NCBI GenBank assembly: GCA_019419525.1
Contig: DXZU01000035.1
Coordinates: 1-47,204, forward strand
DNA length: 47,204 nt
Source: Collinsella sp.
GTDB lineage: Bacteria > Actinomycetota > Coriobacteriia > Coriobacteriales > Coriobacteriaceae
Direction of reading: 5' to 3'
Shown piece after piece: positions 1-7,710 of this stretch; the stretch's first letter is position 1; each line of letters starts with the position of its first letter. A program made the position numbers and the translations under genes. The notes below the pieces were generated by a model. That model was not told the DNA's origin. It did no database searches and worked only from the letters and a program-made list of their open reading frames with translations.

Positions 1-66
1 AGCTGCGGAAACGCGGGACCCGCTCAGGCTGTTGCGTTGAGATTGAAAATCAACCTCTGGGCCAAT

Positions 67-125
67 TGTCTCAATCTGTAACATCAACAGGGCAAATCTT
101 CCTCTACGTGTTACAGATCGAGACA
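67..125. repeat. 59-bp palindromic repeat, copy 1
   Basis: Left arm TGTCTCAATCTGTAACA and right arm TGTTACAGATCGAGACA (17 nt each, one mismatch) are separated by 25 nt. Related copies lie at 148, 3645, 3726, 9230 and 16812, with a half copy at 18277. The left arm of copy 2 starts exactly 81 bp after this one. Function unknown. Confidence 0.9.
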
Positions 126-147
126 AACGGTCGACACGGTTCACAAA

Positions 148-206
148 CGTCTCAATCTGTAACAGTTACCGAGTAAAATCGGTCCTAATTGTTATAGATC
201 AAGACA
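148..206. repeat. 59-bp palindromic repeat, copy 2
   Basis: Left arm CGTCTCAATCTGTAACA, 25-nt spacer, right arm TGTTATAGATCAAGACA. It is more diverged than copy 1 and forms a doublet with it: 22 bp separate the two elements and the period is 81 bp. Confidence 0.85.
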
Positions 207-248
207 GAGGGGGATTTCCGTCCGGTCCAAACCAAATCTCTCAGTCTT

Positions 249-277
249 CCTGCAATTTCGAACATGTGGCCTATAAT
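249..277 (+). promoter_or_regulatory. Candidate promoter of the FHA gene
   Basis: A perfect TATAAT -10 hexamer lies at 272-277. The -35 region (about 249-254, CCTGCA) is weak but correctly spaced at 17 bp. It would give a leader of roughly 100 nt before the GTG start at 385. Confidence 0.45.
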
Positions 278-384
278 GTTGCTTTGGTTACGCTACATAT
301 TGCGCAGCCATTTAATACGTCGCCCACCGGGGGCCATTAATTCCTATCGCCTTATTGGCTAGGAAGCAATCAAAGGAGGTATCC

Positions 385-1347
385 GTGGCAGCAGAGACGC
401 CTTGCTCGGTCCTCTATAACGATATTCGCTCGTTCGGCGGTCTTAAACATCTCGAGATCGCCCGAATGCTCATCAATGGGAACTCTCATCTCGGCAGTAC
501 CCTGCTCGAGAAATGCTCTTCCAACCGCTCGTATCTCACCCGTTACATCGTCCATCGCGAGCCTGACCAGTGCGCGCCCGCCATCTACAGCGACTTTGCC
601 GTCACCACGCTCAGTCTTTCCGCGGCAATCTGCAGCAAGCTCGGCGGCGGCGAGTCCGCCTATCAGGCAATCGCCGAGCACTATCGCGGCCCGGCCGCCA
701 ACGAAATGATGTCGGCTCTCGCCAGCTACAAGCTGGACAGCCGCCTATATGCAAATGCCCTCAATCACATCGACAACTTTGACGGCAATGCCGTGCGCGA
801 GAAGAGTACGCTTTACCTTATGCTCTTTGTGGCAACGGGGGCGCTCGCTGACCCCATCCAAGGCGTGGCCACCGTCGAGCGCTTTTGCGACAGCAAGACA
901 GGCGGGCACTTTGGCACCACCGAAACTACCGTCGGACGTGGCTTTATGAGCAGCCTGGAGCAGCCGCGCACTGTCGCCCCCAACCTCGGTCTGCTCAGAA
1001 CCCATGCCGACAACTGCGCCGACATGCAAATCCATCCCCTCACACGCGATCCGCGCGGCACGGTAATTGGGTCCTTGCCCAAAACCTCGCCCAGCATCAC
1101 CGATGTAGGCGCTGATGCATCGCGCGAGCATCTCCGCATTTGGCTCGAAGGCGGACACTGGTACGCCCAGGGCCTTGGGTCGACCAACGGCACAGTGCTC
1201 GAATCGGGCGCGGGCGACGGCGATATCGTAATCGAGCCGCCGCGCGACCAACGCGAGCCCGGCAAAGTCTATCCCCCGGTGGAAATCGAAAACAGCGACA
1301 GGCTCCATCTGGGTCTCTACACGACATTCCTTGTCATTGTGGACTAG
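385..1347 (+). CDS. FHA-domain protein (phospho-threonine reader)
   Basis: A 320-residue protein. I chose the GTG at 385 because AAAGGAGG sits 5 nt upstream; an in-frame TTG at 355 has no ribosome-binding site. The C-terminal third (about residues 225-320) is a forkhead-associated domain with SREHLRI near 246 and GSTNGT near 265, the signatures of phospho-Thr peptide binding. The N-terminal 220 residues are mostly helical with scattered Cys, have no signal peptide or membrane segment, and match nothing I recognise. The next gene, 171 bp downstream on the same strand, encodes a Ser/Thr kinase, so this protein is probably its reader or substrate. That link is inferred from adjacency. A hairpin after the stop suggests at least partly separate transcripts. 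Confidence 0.85.
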   Translation: MAAETPCSVLYNDIRSFGGLKHLEIARMLINGNSHLGSTLLEKCSSNRSYLTRYIVHREPDQCAPAIYSDFAVTTLSLSAAICSKLGGGESAYQAIAEHYRGPAANEMMSALASYKLDSRLYANALNHIDNFDGNAVREKSTLYLMLFVATGALADPIQGVATVERFCDSKTGGHFGTTETTVGRGFMSSLEQPRTVAPNLGLLRTHADNCADMQIHPLTRDPRGTVIGSLPKTSPSITDVGADASREHLRIWLEGGHWYAQGLGSTNGTVLESGAGDGDIVIEPPRDQREPGKVYPPVEIENSDRLHLGLYTTFLVIVD

Positions 1348-1349
1348 CG

Positions 1350-1380
1350 CGGACGGCGATCGAAAGACGGTCGCCGTCCG
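1350..1380 (+). terminator. Hairpin after the FHA gene
   Basis: Stem GGACGGCGA with TCGCCGTCC around an 11-nt loop, beginning 3 nt after the stop codon and followed by a pyrimidine-rich tract (GTCTTTCGTCTT). It resembles an intrinsic terminator without a clean T run. Confidence 0.5.
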
Positions 1381-1425
1381 TCTTTCGTCTTCTACCTTCT
1401 GCGTCGTAAACGACAATACTCAGCG

Positions 1426-1486
1426 GTATACGTGGGCAGTGTGGCTATCATGGCACTTTACCGATATCCACACTGCCCACGTATAC
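1426..1486. repeat. 61-bp palindrome in the kinase leader
   Basis: Perfect 19-bp arms (GTATACGTGGGCAGTGTGG at 1426-1444 and its complement at 1468-1486) flank a 23-nt centre, in which another 4 bp can pair after one mismatch. It ends 32 bp before the kinase ATG, so it lies in the leader or promoter region. The sequence is unrelated to the 59-bp family although the overall size and spacer are alike. Confidence 0.9.
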
Positions 1487-1518
1487 GCGCAGCAACCCAT
1501 GCTAGACAAAGGAACGCC

Positions 1519-3603
1519 ATGGATACTACCGATAGCGCCTATGGCGACAAACTCATCCGTCTTGACACGTTCGACACCGCCGTGGCGGTCGACCCCAGCG
1601 CCGAGGACGACGCCAAGCGTCGGTTTATGACGCTTATTCTCCAGACGGCCCACCGCAACAACGGCAACATCGGGCACGTGCTGCGCGCGACCAACACGAG
1701 CGGCGAGGTCTTTGCCGTCAAGCTGCTCAAGGACAACGCCATCCTTTCCGGCCAAGCCCCCGACCGCTCCGCCGAGCAATCGGCCGCGCACCTGGCCAAC
1801 ACCGCCGCACTGTTCGAGGAGTACCGTCATCTGTGTACCGTCTCGTACCTGCGCGGATTTCCGCGCGTCTATGGCTACGGATCGTGCGAGAACGACCCGC
1901 TCATCCTCATGGAGTGGGTCGAGGGCACCTCGCTCAAGCAGGCGCTGCCCTTGCTTCCGCACGACGCCTCGGGCGGGCTGACCACCCAGATGGTCGCCGC
2001 CGTCGGAAACGCCGTACTTCGCGCGCTCTTGATGACCCAAGGCCTCGTGAATCCGGTCATCCATCGCGACCTGTCGCCTGCCAATATCATGTTCCGCACC
2101 ACCAGCCGAACGCTCGAGCAGCAGATTGCCGATTGCTCCTTTGACCCCTGCCTCATCGACATGGGCTCCGCGACCATGGCTCTCGGCGACGCCACGATCA
2201 CCCGGCGCGCCGACATCTGGCGCTTTGCCACGCCCGCATACGCCGCGCCCGAGATGCTCACGCAGGATATCGAAGGCATCGCGGCCCTTCGCCGCTCGCC
2301 CGCGATCGACGTCTATGCGCTTTCGAGCATTCTGTACCAGCTCTACAGCGGTCGCAAACCGTTCGATGTCGAGTCGACGGGTGCCGCGGCGACCGGCTCG
2401 TTCTACCTCATAAAGACCAAGACCAAGCCGGCGCCGCTCGAGCCGCGCTGCGAGGGCGACAAAGCGCTCGTCCAGATCATCATGAAAGGCATCTCGGTCG
2501 AACAGGGCGATCGCCCTACCGAGCAGCAGATGCTCGAGGTGCTCTCGACATACCTCCCCGCTGCAGAATCTGAGGACCGCGAGGGTGCAGGAGACGAGGC
2601 CGCAATTGATATCGATTCTGGCACGCACCTTAAGGTCGACGTCGCCGGCGAGCGCGCACGAGAGATCCTGGAGCAGGCCCGGCACGACGCCATGACCCGC
2701 CGTCGCTTTATTATCGGCGGCGTCGTTGCGGTCGTTGCGGGGCTCGGCGTCGTTGGCGCGGCAACCCATGGCTTCGGCATCCCCGACTACCTGGACGGCA
2801 TCCGCGGTTCGCTTGACGACTACACTTGGGACCAGCTGCAGAAGATTTCGCTCAAGATTAAGGCCGCCGAGACCCGTAGCGAGGCACGCGAGATTGCCAA
2901 GCGCTATCACCTGCTCAACGTCGATGGGCATATCCCCTATCCGTGCACCAAGCGTGTCACGCTCACCAACGGACTACAGGTTGGCGCGCAGCTTGTGGGC
3001 ATCCGCCACGATGAGCTTCTGGACGGGACGGGCAAGGCCGGGCTGACGTTTATGTTCGACGCGGGTATTGCCGAGCGCAACGCTACGGCTGAACCGCCGA
3101 GCGCCGGCTGGGCAGATTGCGAGCTGCGGGGATGGCTCAACGGCGACGGCCTTAAGCTGCTACCCAACGAGTTGCGCGCGCTCATTAAAGGGGTCAAGAA
3201 GGTCTCGAACAATGTGGGCGCCGCCAACAGTGCATCGTGTCTGAGCGAGTTGCCCGCAACCCTTTGGCTGCCCGCCATGGTCGAGCTGTGCGGTACGCAA
3301 CCGCCCGATTCGTTTGCCGAGGGCTATCACTACCTGGCAGACATCTACAACGGCGAGGGCAAGGAGTATCAGCTCTTCCGCGAGCTCAAGGTGAGCCCGT
3401 ATTCCACGAACGAGACGATGGTCCGCCAGTGGAAGGGCAAGAACACCTGTTGGTGGGAGCGCACGGTGAGCCCCGACACATCGGAGAGTGGAGGCACGCT
3501 CTATTTGAATCGCGTGGGACACGACGGCGACGTCTTTACGTACGCAACGCCTGCGGACAAGCCAAATAAGCGAACCTGTGTGATCCCCGGGTTCTGTATC
3601 TAG
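1519..3603 (+). CDS. Membrane Ser/Thr protein kinase with DUF6273-like outer domain
   Basis: A 694-residue protein. The ATG at 1519 follows AAAGGA by 5 nt; the frame stays open to 1432, but that part runs through a palindrome and has no ribosome-binding site. Residues about 40-345 are a Hanks-type kinase: AVK lysine (K68), HRDLSPAN catalytic loop (D184, N189), DMG (214-216) in place of DFG, and APE (243-245). The glycine loop is degenerate. A single membrane helix follows at about 397-415 after Arg-rich TRRRF, giving an inside-kinase, outside-sensor layout. The outer part (about 500-694) resembles DUF6273: Trp-Cys-Glu-Leu-Arg, an RGWLN motif, and the terminal IPGFCI. No PASTA repeats and no neighbouring PP2C phosphatase are seen. 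The kinase call is firm; the DUF6273 assignment is from memory. Confidence 0.88.
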   Translation: MDTTDSAYGDKLIRLDTFDTAVAVDPSAEDDAKRRFMTLILQTAHRNNGNIGHVLRATNTSGEVFAVKLLKDNAILSGQAPDRSAEQSAAHLANTAALFEEYRHLCTVSYLRGFPRVYGYGSCENDPLILMEWVEGTSLKQALPLLPHDASGGLTTQMVAAVGNAVLRALLMTQGLVNPVIHRDLSPANIMFRTTSRTLEQQIADCSFDPCLIDMGSATMALGDATITRRADIWRFATPAYAAPEMLTQDIEGIAALRRSPAIDVYALSSILYQLYSGRKPFDVESTGAAATGSFYLIKTKTKPAPLEPRCEGDKALVQIIMKGISVEQGDRPTEQQMLEVLSTYLPAAESEDREGAGDEAAIDIDSGTHLKVDVAGERAREILEQARHDAMTRRRFIIGGVVAVVAGLGVVGAATHGFGIPDYLDGIRGSLDDYTWDQLQKISLKIKAAETRSEAREIAKRYHLLNVDGHIPYPCTKRVTLTNGLQVGAQLVGIRHDELLDGTGKAGLTFMFDAGIAERNATAEPPSAGWADCELRGWLNGDGLKLLPNELRALIKGVKKVSNNVGAANSASCLSELPATLWLPAMVELCGTQPPDSFAEGYHYLADIYNGEGKEYQLFRELKVSPYSTNETMVRQWKGKNTCWWERTVSPDTSESGGTLYLNRVGHDGDVFTYATPADKPNKRTCVIPGFCI

Positions 3604-3644
3604 GCGGCGGGCGTCTTGCCGTGACGGGACCCCTCCCCGGCAAT

Positions 3645-3703
3645 TGTCTCGATCTGTAACACCAGCTCGGCAGATACAGGTCTAGATGTTACAGAACGAG
3701 ACA
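3645..3703. repeat. 59-bp palindromic repeat, copy 3
   Basis: Left arm TGTCTCGATCTGTAACA, 25-nt spacer, right arm TGTTACAGAACGAGACA. It starts 42 bp after the kinase stop codon. With copy 4 it forms a second doublet at the same 81-bp period as copies 1 and 2. Confidence 0.9.
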
Positions 3704-3725
3704 AAACCCCAACCCCGCGAGACAA

Positions 3726-3783
3726 CATCTCAATCTGTAACAGTAAGGGGTTAAAACTTCTCTAGATGTTACAGATTGAGATG
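3726..3783. repeat. 59-bp palindromic repeat, copy 4 (58 bp)
   Basis: Left arm CATCTCAATCTGTAACA and right arm TGTTACAGATTGAGATG pair perfectly over 17 bp around a 24-nt spacer. The two outermost base pairs differ from the other copies on both arms together (CA with TG instead of TG with CA), a compensated change. Confidence 0.9.
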
Positions 3784-3857
3784 ATTGGTTGGGACGGCCA
3801 CCGATTGAGCAGCCACCCTCATCTGTAATGAAAAGTCATACATTCCAACCATTACTG

Positions 3858-3888
3858 GACACCCCCAGGGGGTATGGGTGTATAGTAT
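3858..3888 (+). promoter_or_regulatory. Copper-operon promoter and putative CsoR operator
   Basis: The stretch ACACCCCCAGGGGGTATGGG (3859-3878) contains CCCCC/GGGGG dyad symmetry of the kind bound by CsoR repressors, and TATAGT at 3881-3886 is a reasonable -10 with GACACC at 3858-3863 in -35 position (17-bp spacing). The operator would cover the spacer, so bound CsoR would block polymerase. csoR itself is the last gene of this operon, implying autoregulation. Confidence 0.65.
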
Positions 3889-3933
3889 CAGCAGGTTAAC
3901 AATTCCAACAGCGAACCACAGAAAGGAGAAGCC

Positions 3934-6273
3934 ATGGCTCAAGATAAGTTCGACGTGGGTGGCATGACATGCGCCGCCTGCCAGGCGCACGTGGATCGTG
4001 CCGTGAGCAAGCTCGACGGCGTCGAGAGCGTCGCGGTCAATCTGCTCGCCGGCTCTATGCTGGTGGACTACGACCCCGCGCAGGTCACCCCCGACGACAT
4101 CTGCACCGCCGTCGATCGCGCTGGCTACTCGGCCTCACCCGTCAGCACGGGCACCGACGCCGCCCAAAGCGGCAGTACGCAAGCCAGGTCCGGCGCCGCC
4201 CATATGGAGTCGCCGACCAAAAAGCTGGAGGCCGCCGCCTCCGCCATGCGCACTCGTCTCATCGTCTCGATCGTATTCCTCATCCCACTGTTCTACATAG
4301 GCATGGGGCACATGCTTGGCTGGCCGCTGCCCGGCATTTTCACCGACCATACCCACAGCATGACGCTCGCCCTCACCGAGCTCGTCCTGCTTATCCCCAT
4401 CGTCTATGTCAACGACGCGTACTTTATCAACGGGTTTAAATCGCTCGCGCACGGCGCGCCCACCATGGACGCCCTTATTGCCGTGGGCGCCACCGCTTCC
4501 GTCGCCTGGTCGTTCTATGCCATGTTTATCATGGCCGACCAGCTGGCCGCCGGGCAAATCCACGAGGCCATGATGACGAGCATGGGCAACCTGTATTTTG
4601 AGAGTGCGGGCACGATCCTGTCGCTCGTCACCGTGGGCAAATACCTCGAGACGCGCAGCAAGTCCAAAACCGGCGGCGCCATCGAGGCGTTGATCGACCT
4701 GGCGCCCAAGACTGCGACCGTCGTGGCAGAGGATGGCACCGAGACCACCGTCGACGTCGACAGCATCCTTCCCGGCCAGGTCCTGCGCGTACGCCCCGGA
4801 GAGTCCATCCCCGTCGATGGCGTGGTGCTCGAGGGCAGCTCGGCCGTGGACGAGAGCGCGCTCACCGGCGAGTCCATCCCCGTGGAAAAGACCGCCGGCG
4901 ACACTGTCAACGCGGCCACGGTCAACCGCACGGGCTCGTTTACCTTCCGCGCCACGCGTGTGGGCGCCGACACGTCGCTCGCCAAGATTATCCAGCTCGT
5001 CGAGGACGCCAACGCCACCAAGGCGCCCATCGCCCGCATGGCCGACAAGGTCGCCGGCGTGTTCGTGCCCGTGGTGTTTGTAATCTCGGTCGTGACCTTT
5101 GTAGTGTGGATGGCACTGACCGGCAGCATCAACGAGGCGCTCACCTCCGCCGTGGCCGTGCTGGTGATCAGCTGTCCGTGCGCACTGGGCCTGGCCACGC
5201 CCGTCGCCATTATGGTGGGCACCGGCAAGGGCGCCGAGATGGGCATTCTGTTTAAGAGCGCCGAGGCGCTGGAGAACCTGCGCAGCGTGGGCACCGTGGT
5301 GCTCGATAAGACGGGCACGGTCACCCGCGGCAAGCCTGCCGTGACCGATATCGTGGTAACCACGCGCGCTGACGGCTCGCCCGCCATGAGCGAAAAGGCG
5401 CTGATCAAGCTTGCCGCCACGTTGGAGCGCTCAAGCGAGCACCCGCTGGCCGAGGCGATTATGACCGAGTGCGAGTCGCGCGGAATCGTCGCGCGCATGG
5501 TCGAGGACTTTGCCGCCGTGCCTGGACGAGGCGTTACGGCGCGCGAGGGACAAAACGTCATCGCTGCCGGCAACGTTCGTCTGATGAGCGAGCTGGGTAT
5601 CACCGTGCCCGCAGGACTTGCGGAGCGATTTGCCGCCGAGGGCAAAACGCCGCTGTTCTTTGCCAAGAACGACGAGCTTGTCGGCACCATCGCCGTGGCT
5701 GACGAGGTCAAAGAGACGAGCGCCGAGGCCATCGCCGCATTGCGCAAGCTCGGCGTCGACGTACGCATGCTCACCGGCGACAACCGCGTCACTGCCGAAG
5801 CAATCGCCCGCCGTGTGGGACTCGACCGTGCGCAGGTCATCGCCGACGTCCTTCCCGCCGACAAAGAGCGCCATGTGCGCGAGTTGCAGGACGCAGGCAG
5901 CATGGTGGCCATGGTGGGCGACGGCATCAACGACTCTCCCGCCCTGGCGCGCGCCGGCGTGGGCCTTGCCATCGGCACCGGTGCCGACATCGCCAAGGAA
6001 GGCGCCGACGTGGTGCTCATGCGCAGCGACCTTATGGATGTTGCGCGTGCCATCGAGCTTTCGCGCGCCACGATCCGCAACATCAAGCAGGACCTGTTCT
6101 GGGCGCTGTTCTACAACGGCATCGGCATTCCGCTCGCCGCGGGCGTGTTCTTCCCGCTCACCGGGTGGCAGCTCTCGCCGATGTTTGGCGCTGCGGCCAT
6201 GAGCCTGTCGAGTGTCTGCGTCGTAAGCAATGCCCTGCGTCTGCGAACCTTTAAGCCGAAAGTGGCAAAATAG
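3934..6273 (+). CDS. copA: Copper-exporting P1B-type ATPase
   Basis: A 779-residue Cu(I) efflux ATPase, starting at ATG after GAAAGGAGA. Residues 1-70 form one heavy-metal-binding domain with GMTCAAC (C13, C16). Then come the membrane helices, the actuator motif TGES (311-314), the membrane metal site CPC (414-416), the phosphorylation site DKTGT (D458), SEHP (His503) and GDGIND (about 662). FYNG in the seventh helix and MSLSS in the eighth are the Cu(I)-class (P1B-1) signatures. It would pump cytosolic Cu(I) out of the cell. It leads an operon with copZ and csoR, 147 bp before copZ, behind a CsoR-like operator. Length and motifs are complete. Confidence 0.96.
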   Translation: MAQDKFDVGGMTCAACQAHVDRAVSKLDGVESVAVNLLAGSMLVDYDPAQVTPDDICTAVDRAGYSASPVSTGTDAAQSGSTQARSGAAHMESPTKKLEAAASAMRTRLIVSIVFLIPLFYIGMGHMLGWPLPGIFTDHTHSMTLALTELVLLIPIVYVNDAYFINGFKSLAHGAPTMDALIAVGATASVAWSFYAMFIMADQLAAGQIHEAMMTSMGNLYFESAGTILSLVTVGKYLETRSKSKTGGAIEALIDLAPKTATVVAEDGTETTVDVDSILPGQVLRVRPGESIPVDGVVLEGSSAVDESALTGESIPVEKTAGDTVNAATVNRTGSFTFRATRVGADTSLAKIIQLVEDANATKAPIARMADKVAGVFVPVVFVISVVTFVVWMALTGSINEALTSAVAVLVISCPCALGLATPVAIMVGTGKGAEMGILFKSAEALENLRSVGTVVLDKTGTVTRGKPAVTDIVVTTRADGSPAMSEKALIKLAATLERSSEHPLAEAIMTECESRGIVARMVEDFAAVPGRGVTAREGQNVIAAGNVRLMSELGITVPAGLAERFAAEGKTPLFFAKNDELVGTIAVADEVKETSAEAIAALRKLGVDVRMLTGDNRVTAEAIARRVGLDRAQVIADVLPADKERHVRELQDAGSMVAMVGDGINDSPALARAGVGLAIGTGADIAKEGADVVLMRSDLMDVARAIELSRATIRNIKQDLFWALFYNGIGIPLAAGVFFPLTGWQLSPMFGAAAMSLSSVCVVSNALRLRTFKPKVAK

Positions 6274-6303
6274 GCTCACCATTAACTCCATTTAGAACGG
6301 GTT

Positions 6304-6393
6304 TTCCAGGTGCCCGAGATTGACCTGAAAGAGGAGCGACGCGTACTTTGGTACGTGAGCGACGGCTTGAAGGTCAAGGTCGGGTGCCTGGGA
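6304..6393 (+). ncRNA. Structured RNA element between copA and copZ
   Basis: The 147-bp gap between copA and copZ folds as one long arm. 6304-6326 pairs with 6371-6393 at 21 of 23 positions, three of them G-U pairs that work only as plus-strand RNA. Inside is a second hairpin (6340-6346 with 6351-6357, tetraloop TTTG). It has no T tail, so it is not a standard terminator. It could set mRNA stability or relative expression of copA and copZ, or be a separate small RNA. I do not recognise the family. Confidence 0.55.
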
Positions 6394-6420
6394 AAGCCGA
6401 CACAACAGAGAGGAATACCC

Positions 6421-6642
6421 ATGCGATACACAATCAAGACTTCCGGCCTTATGTGCGGCCACTGCGACGCCACTGTCGAGACGGCACTGCTCAACGTGGC
6501 AGGCGTGACCGACGCCGACGCCGATCACGAGACTCAGACCGTCCAGGTGGAGTGCGCCGACACCGTGACCGCCAAGCAGCTCGCCGCCGCCGTCGAGGGC
6601 GCCGGCGAGAAGTTCCACGCCCTGTCTGTGACCGCCGCGTAA
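6421..6642 (+). CDS. copZ: Copper chaperone, CopZ-like (HMA domain)
   Basis: A 73-residue single heavy-metal-associated domain. The ATG at 6421 follows AGAGAGGAA. The motif MCGHC (Cys at 12 and 15) is the Cu(I)-binding CxxC, with the variable first Met position of the usual GMTCxxC kept as LMCGHC. The predicted beta-alpha-beta-beta-alpha-beta length fits the family exactly. It would carry Cu(I) in the cytosol to CopA and CsoR. It lies 147 bp after copA and 43 bp before csoR, in the same direction. Confidence 0.92.
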   Translation: MRYTIKTSGLMCGHCDATVETALLNVAGVTDADADHETQTVQVECADTVTAKQLAAAVEGAGEKFHALSVTAA

Positions 6643-6685
6643 CGACCCGCACGTACCCCCCCCCGACCAGAAACGAGAACCCGCC

Positions 6686-6958
6686 ATGATGGCAGACCAT
6701 AAATCGGTGACCCGCATGCTCAAGACGGCACGCGGTCAGATCGACGGCATCCTGCGGATGGTCGATGAAGACCGCTACTGCGTCGACATCTCCACGCAGC
6801 TCATGGCCACGCAGGCGCTCATCGCGCGCATCAACGCCGATGTGCTCAAGGCGCATATCGAGGGCTGCGTGACTTCGGCAATCGAATCGGGCGACGAAGA
6901 CCTCAAAGCCGCCAAGCTCGCCGAGATCGAACGCGTCGTCGACAAGCTCTCCAAGTAA
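6686..6958 (+). CDS. csoR: Copper-sensing repressor, CsoR family
   Basis: A 90-residue all-helical regulator of the CsoR/RcnR family. Counting from 6686, the Cu(I) ligands are C32, H57 and C61, the same spacing as C36, H61 and C65 in Mycobacterium tuberculosis CsoR, which favours copper over nickel sensing. The start could be ATG 6686 or the adjacent ATG 6689; the upstream AACGAGAA is a weak ribosome-binding site. As the last gene after copA and copZ it is expected to repress the promoter near 3858 until Cu(I) binds. Confidence 0.94.
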   Translation: MMADHKSVTRMLKTARGQIDGILRMVDEDRYCVDISTQLMATQALIARINADVLKAHIEGCVTSAIESGDEDLKAAKLAEIERVVDKLSK

Positions 6959-6967
6959 TTGGGGCAT

Positions 6968-7049
6968 TGGGGACAGACTTCTTTGCACCGTCTTGGTGTT
7001 CCGGGGACAGGCATGTTTACACCACATTGGTGCAGATTAACCTGTCCCC
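6968..7049. repeat. GGGGACAGG-type palindromic repeat
   Basis: GGGGACAGG at 7003-7011 pairs with CCTGTCCCC at 7041-7049, with inner CACCA/TGGTG. A diverged second GGGGACAG begins at 6969. Related elements sit at 28275-28318, 40405-40444 and 40473-40539. It begins 10 bp after csoR and could end its transcript, although no T run follows. Confidence 0.7.
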
Positions 7050-7104
7050 CTTGCTCTAAATCGGGTATAAAGGCGTGCGGTATATCGAACGAAAGGCAAT
7101 TCGC

Positions 7105-7578
7105 ATGAATGACTTTATGAAGGGCCGCAACGGCGCCGACGAGCTCACCATCGTGATGGGCTTTGCCGGCATCGTCATCGCAATGATCGGATCGCTCGCT
7201 CGCATCCAGTGGCTCAGCTGGATCGCCATCGCCATCATCGTGATCGGCGTGCTGCGCGGCCTGTCCAAGAACATCGAAGCGCGTCGCAAGGAGAACGCAG
7301 CCTTTGTCGCCGCGACCGCGAACGTCCCCGGCTTGGGCAAATTCGTCGCCAGTTTGGGCGGCGGCGCTGCGGCGGCCAACGCCTCGCGCGCAGCCGGAAC
7401 GAGCAAGGAAGACTTTGAGCGTGCCAGGCGCACGGCCAAGAAGATGTGGAAGGGCCGCAAGACCACGGCATACCTCAAGTGCCCTAACTGCGGCCAGATG
7501 CTCTCCGTCCCCAAGGGCAAAGGCAAGATCCGCGTCACCTGCCCCAAGTGCCACGCCAAGATGGAAACCCGCTCCTAG
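7105..7578 (+). CDS. Small membrane protein with C-terminal zinc ribbon
   Basis: A 157-residue protein of unknown role. ATG 7105 follows GAAAGG; a GTG 30 bp earlier has no ribosome-binding site. Two adjacent hydrophobic segments (about residues 14-50, TIVMGFAGIVIAM then WIAIAIIVIGVL) suggest a membrane hairpin. A charged linker follows, with an Arg/Lys-rich part at about 100-120, and a C-terminal CPNC...CPKC zinc ribbon at about 127-150. This is a membrane-anchored zinc-ribbon layout. A TATAAA at 7066-7071 may be its -10. It stands alone between csoR and a bidirectional terminator. The domains are visible; the function is not. Confidence 0.8.
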   Translation: MNDFMKGRNGADELTIVMGFAGIVIAMIGSLARIQWLSWIAIAIIVIGVLRGLSKNIEARRKENAAFVAATANVPGLGKFVASLGGGAAAANASRAAGTSKEDFERARRTAKKMWKGRKTTAYLKCPNCGQMLSVPKGKGKIRVTCPKCHAKMETRS

Positions 7579-7639
7579 CGCCCGCACGCGGGACAAATTA
7601 ATCAGGTTTGTTTGTCCCAAATCTTAAGTATTTGTTCGA

Positions 7640-7680
7640 TACAAAAGCCGAGGCCTCGTGTTGAGACCTCGGCTTTTGTA
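7640..7680. terminator. Bidirectional terminator
   Basis: TACAAAAGCCGAGG pairs with CCTCGGCTTTTGTA (7667-7680), with T-rich edges on both strands. It lies between the plus-strand zinc-ribbon gene and the minus-strand amidohydrolase, so it can end both transcripts. Confidence 0.85.
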
Positions 7681-7710
7681 TGCGGCAACGGGGTTGTCCC
7701 TTTGTCACAT

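Larger units (their letters stand above)
1..384. other. Intergenic block upstream of the FHA gene
   Basis: No protein gene is supported here. The stretch holds two copies of the 59-bp palindromic repeat (67-125 and 148-206) and a good -10 box at 272-277. The remainder is AT-richer DNA with no recognisable gene end, so the neighbouring gene to the left lies outside the window. Confidence 0.6.

Noticed and set aside
1432..1518. Upstream extension of the kinase by 29 codons
   Set aside because: It would translate through the 61-bp palindrome and has no ribosome-binding site, while ATG 1519 has AAAGGA at the right distance.
1420..2931. A 503-codon open frame opposite the kinase gene
   Set aside because: The kinase frame carries HRD, APE and a membrane helix with a good start site. 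The opposite frame has no motif.
67..3783. CRISPR array
   Set aside because: The repeats are long inverted pairs with 24-25-nt centres, only two in tandem at each place, and no cas genes are present.
4515..6086. Long Ser/Thr/Ala-rich frame opposite copA
   Set aside because: Composition (TSS, TTV, SAT repeats) is that of reversed copA codons. No start signal or domain.
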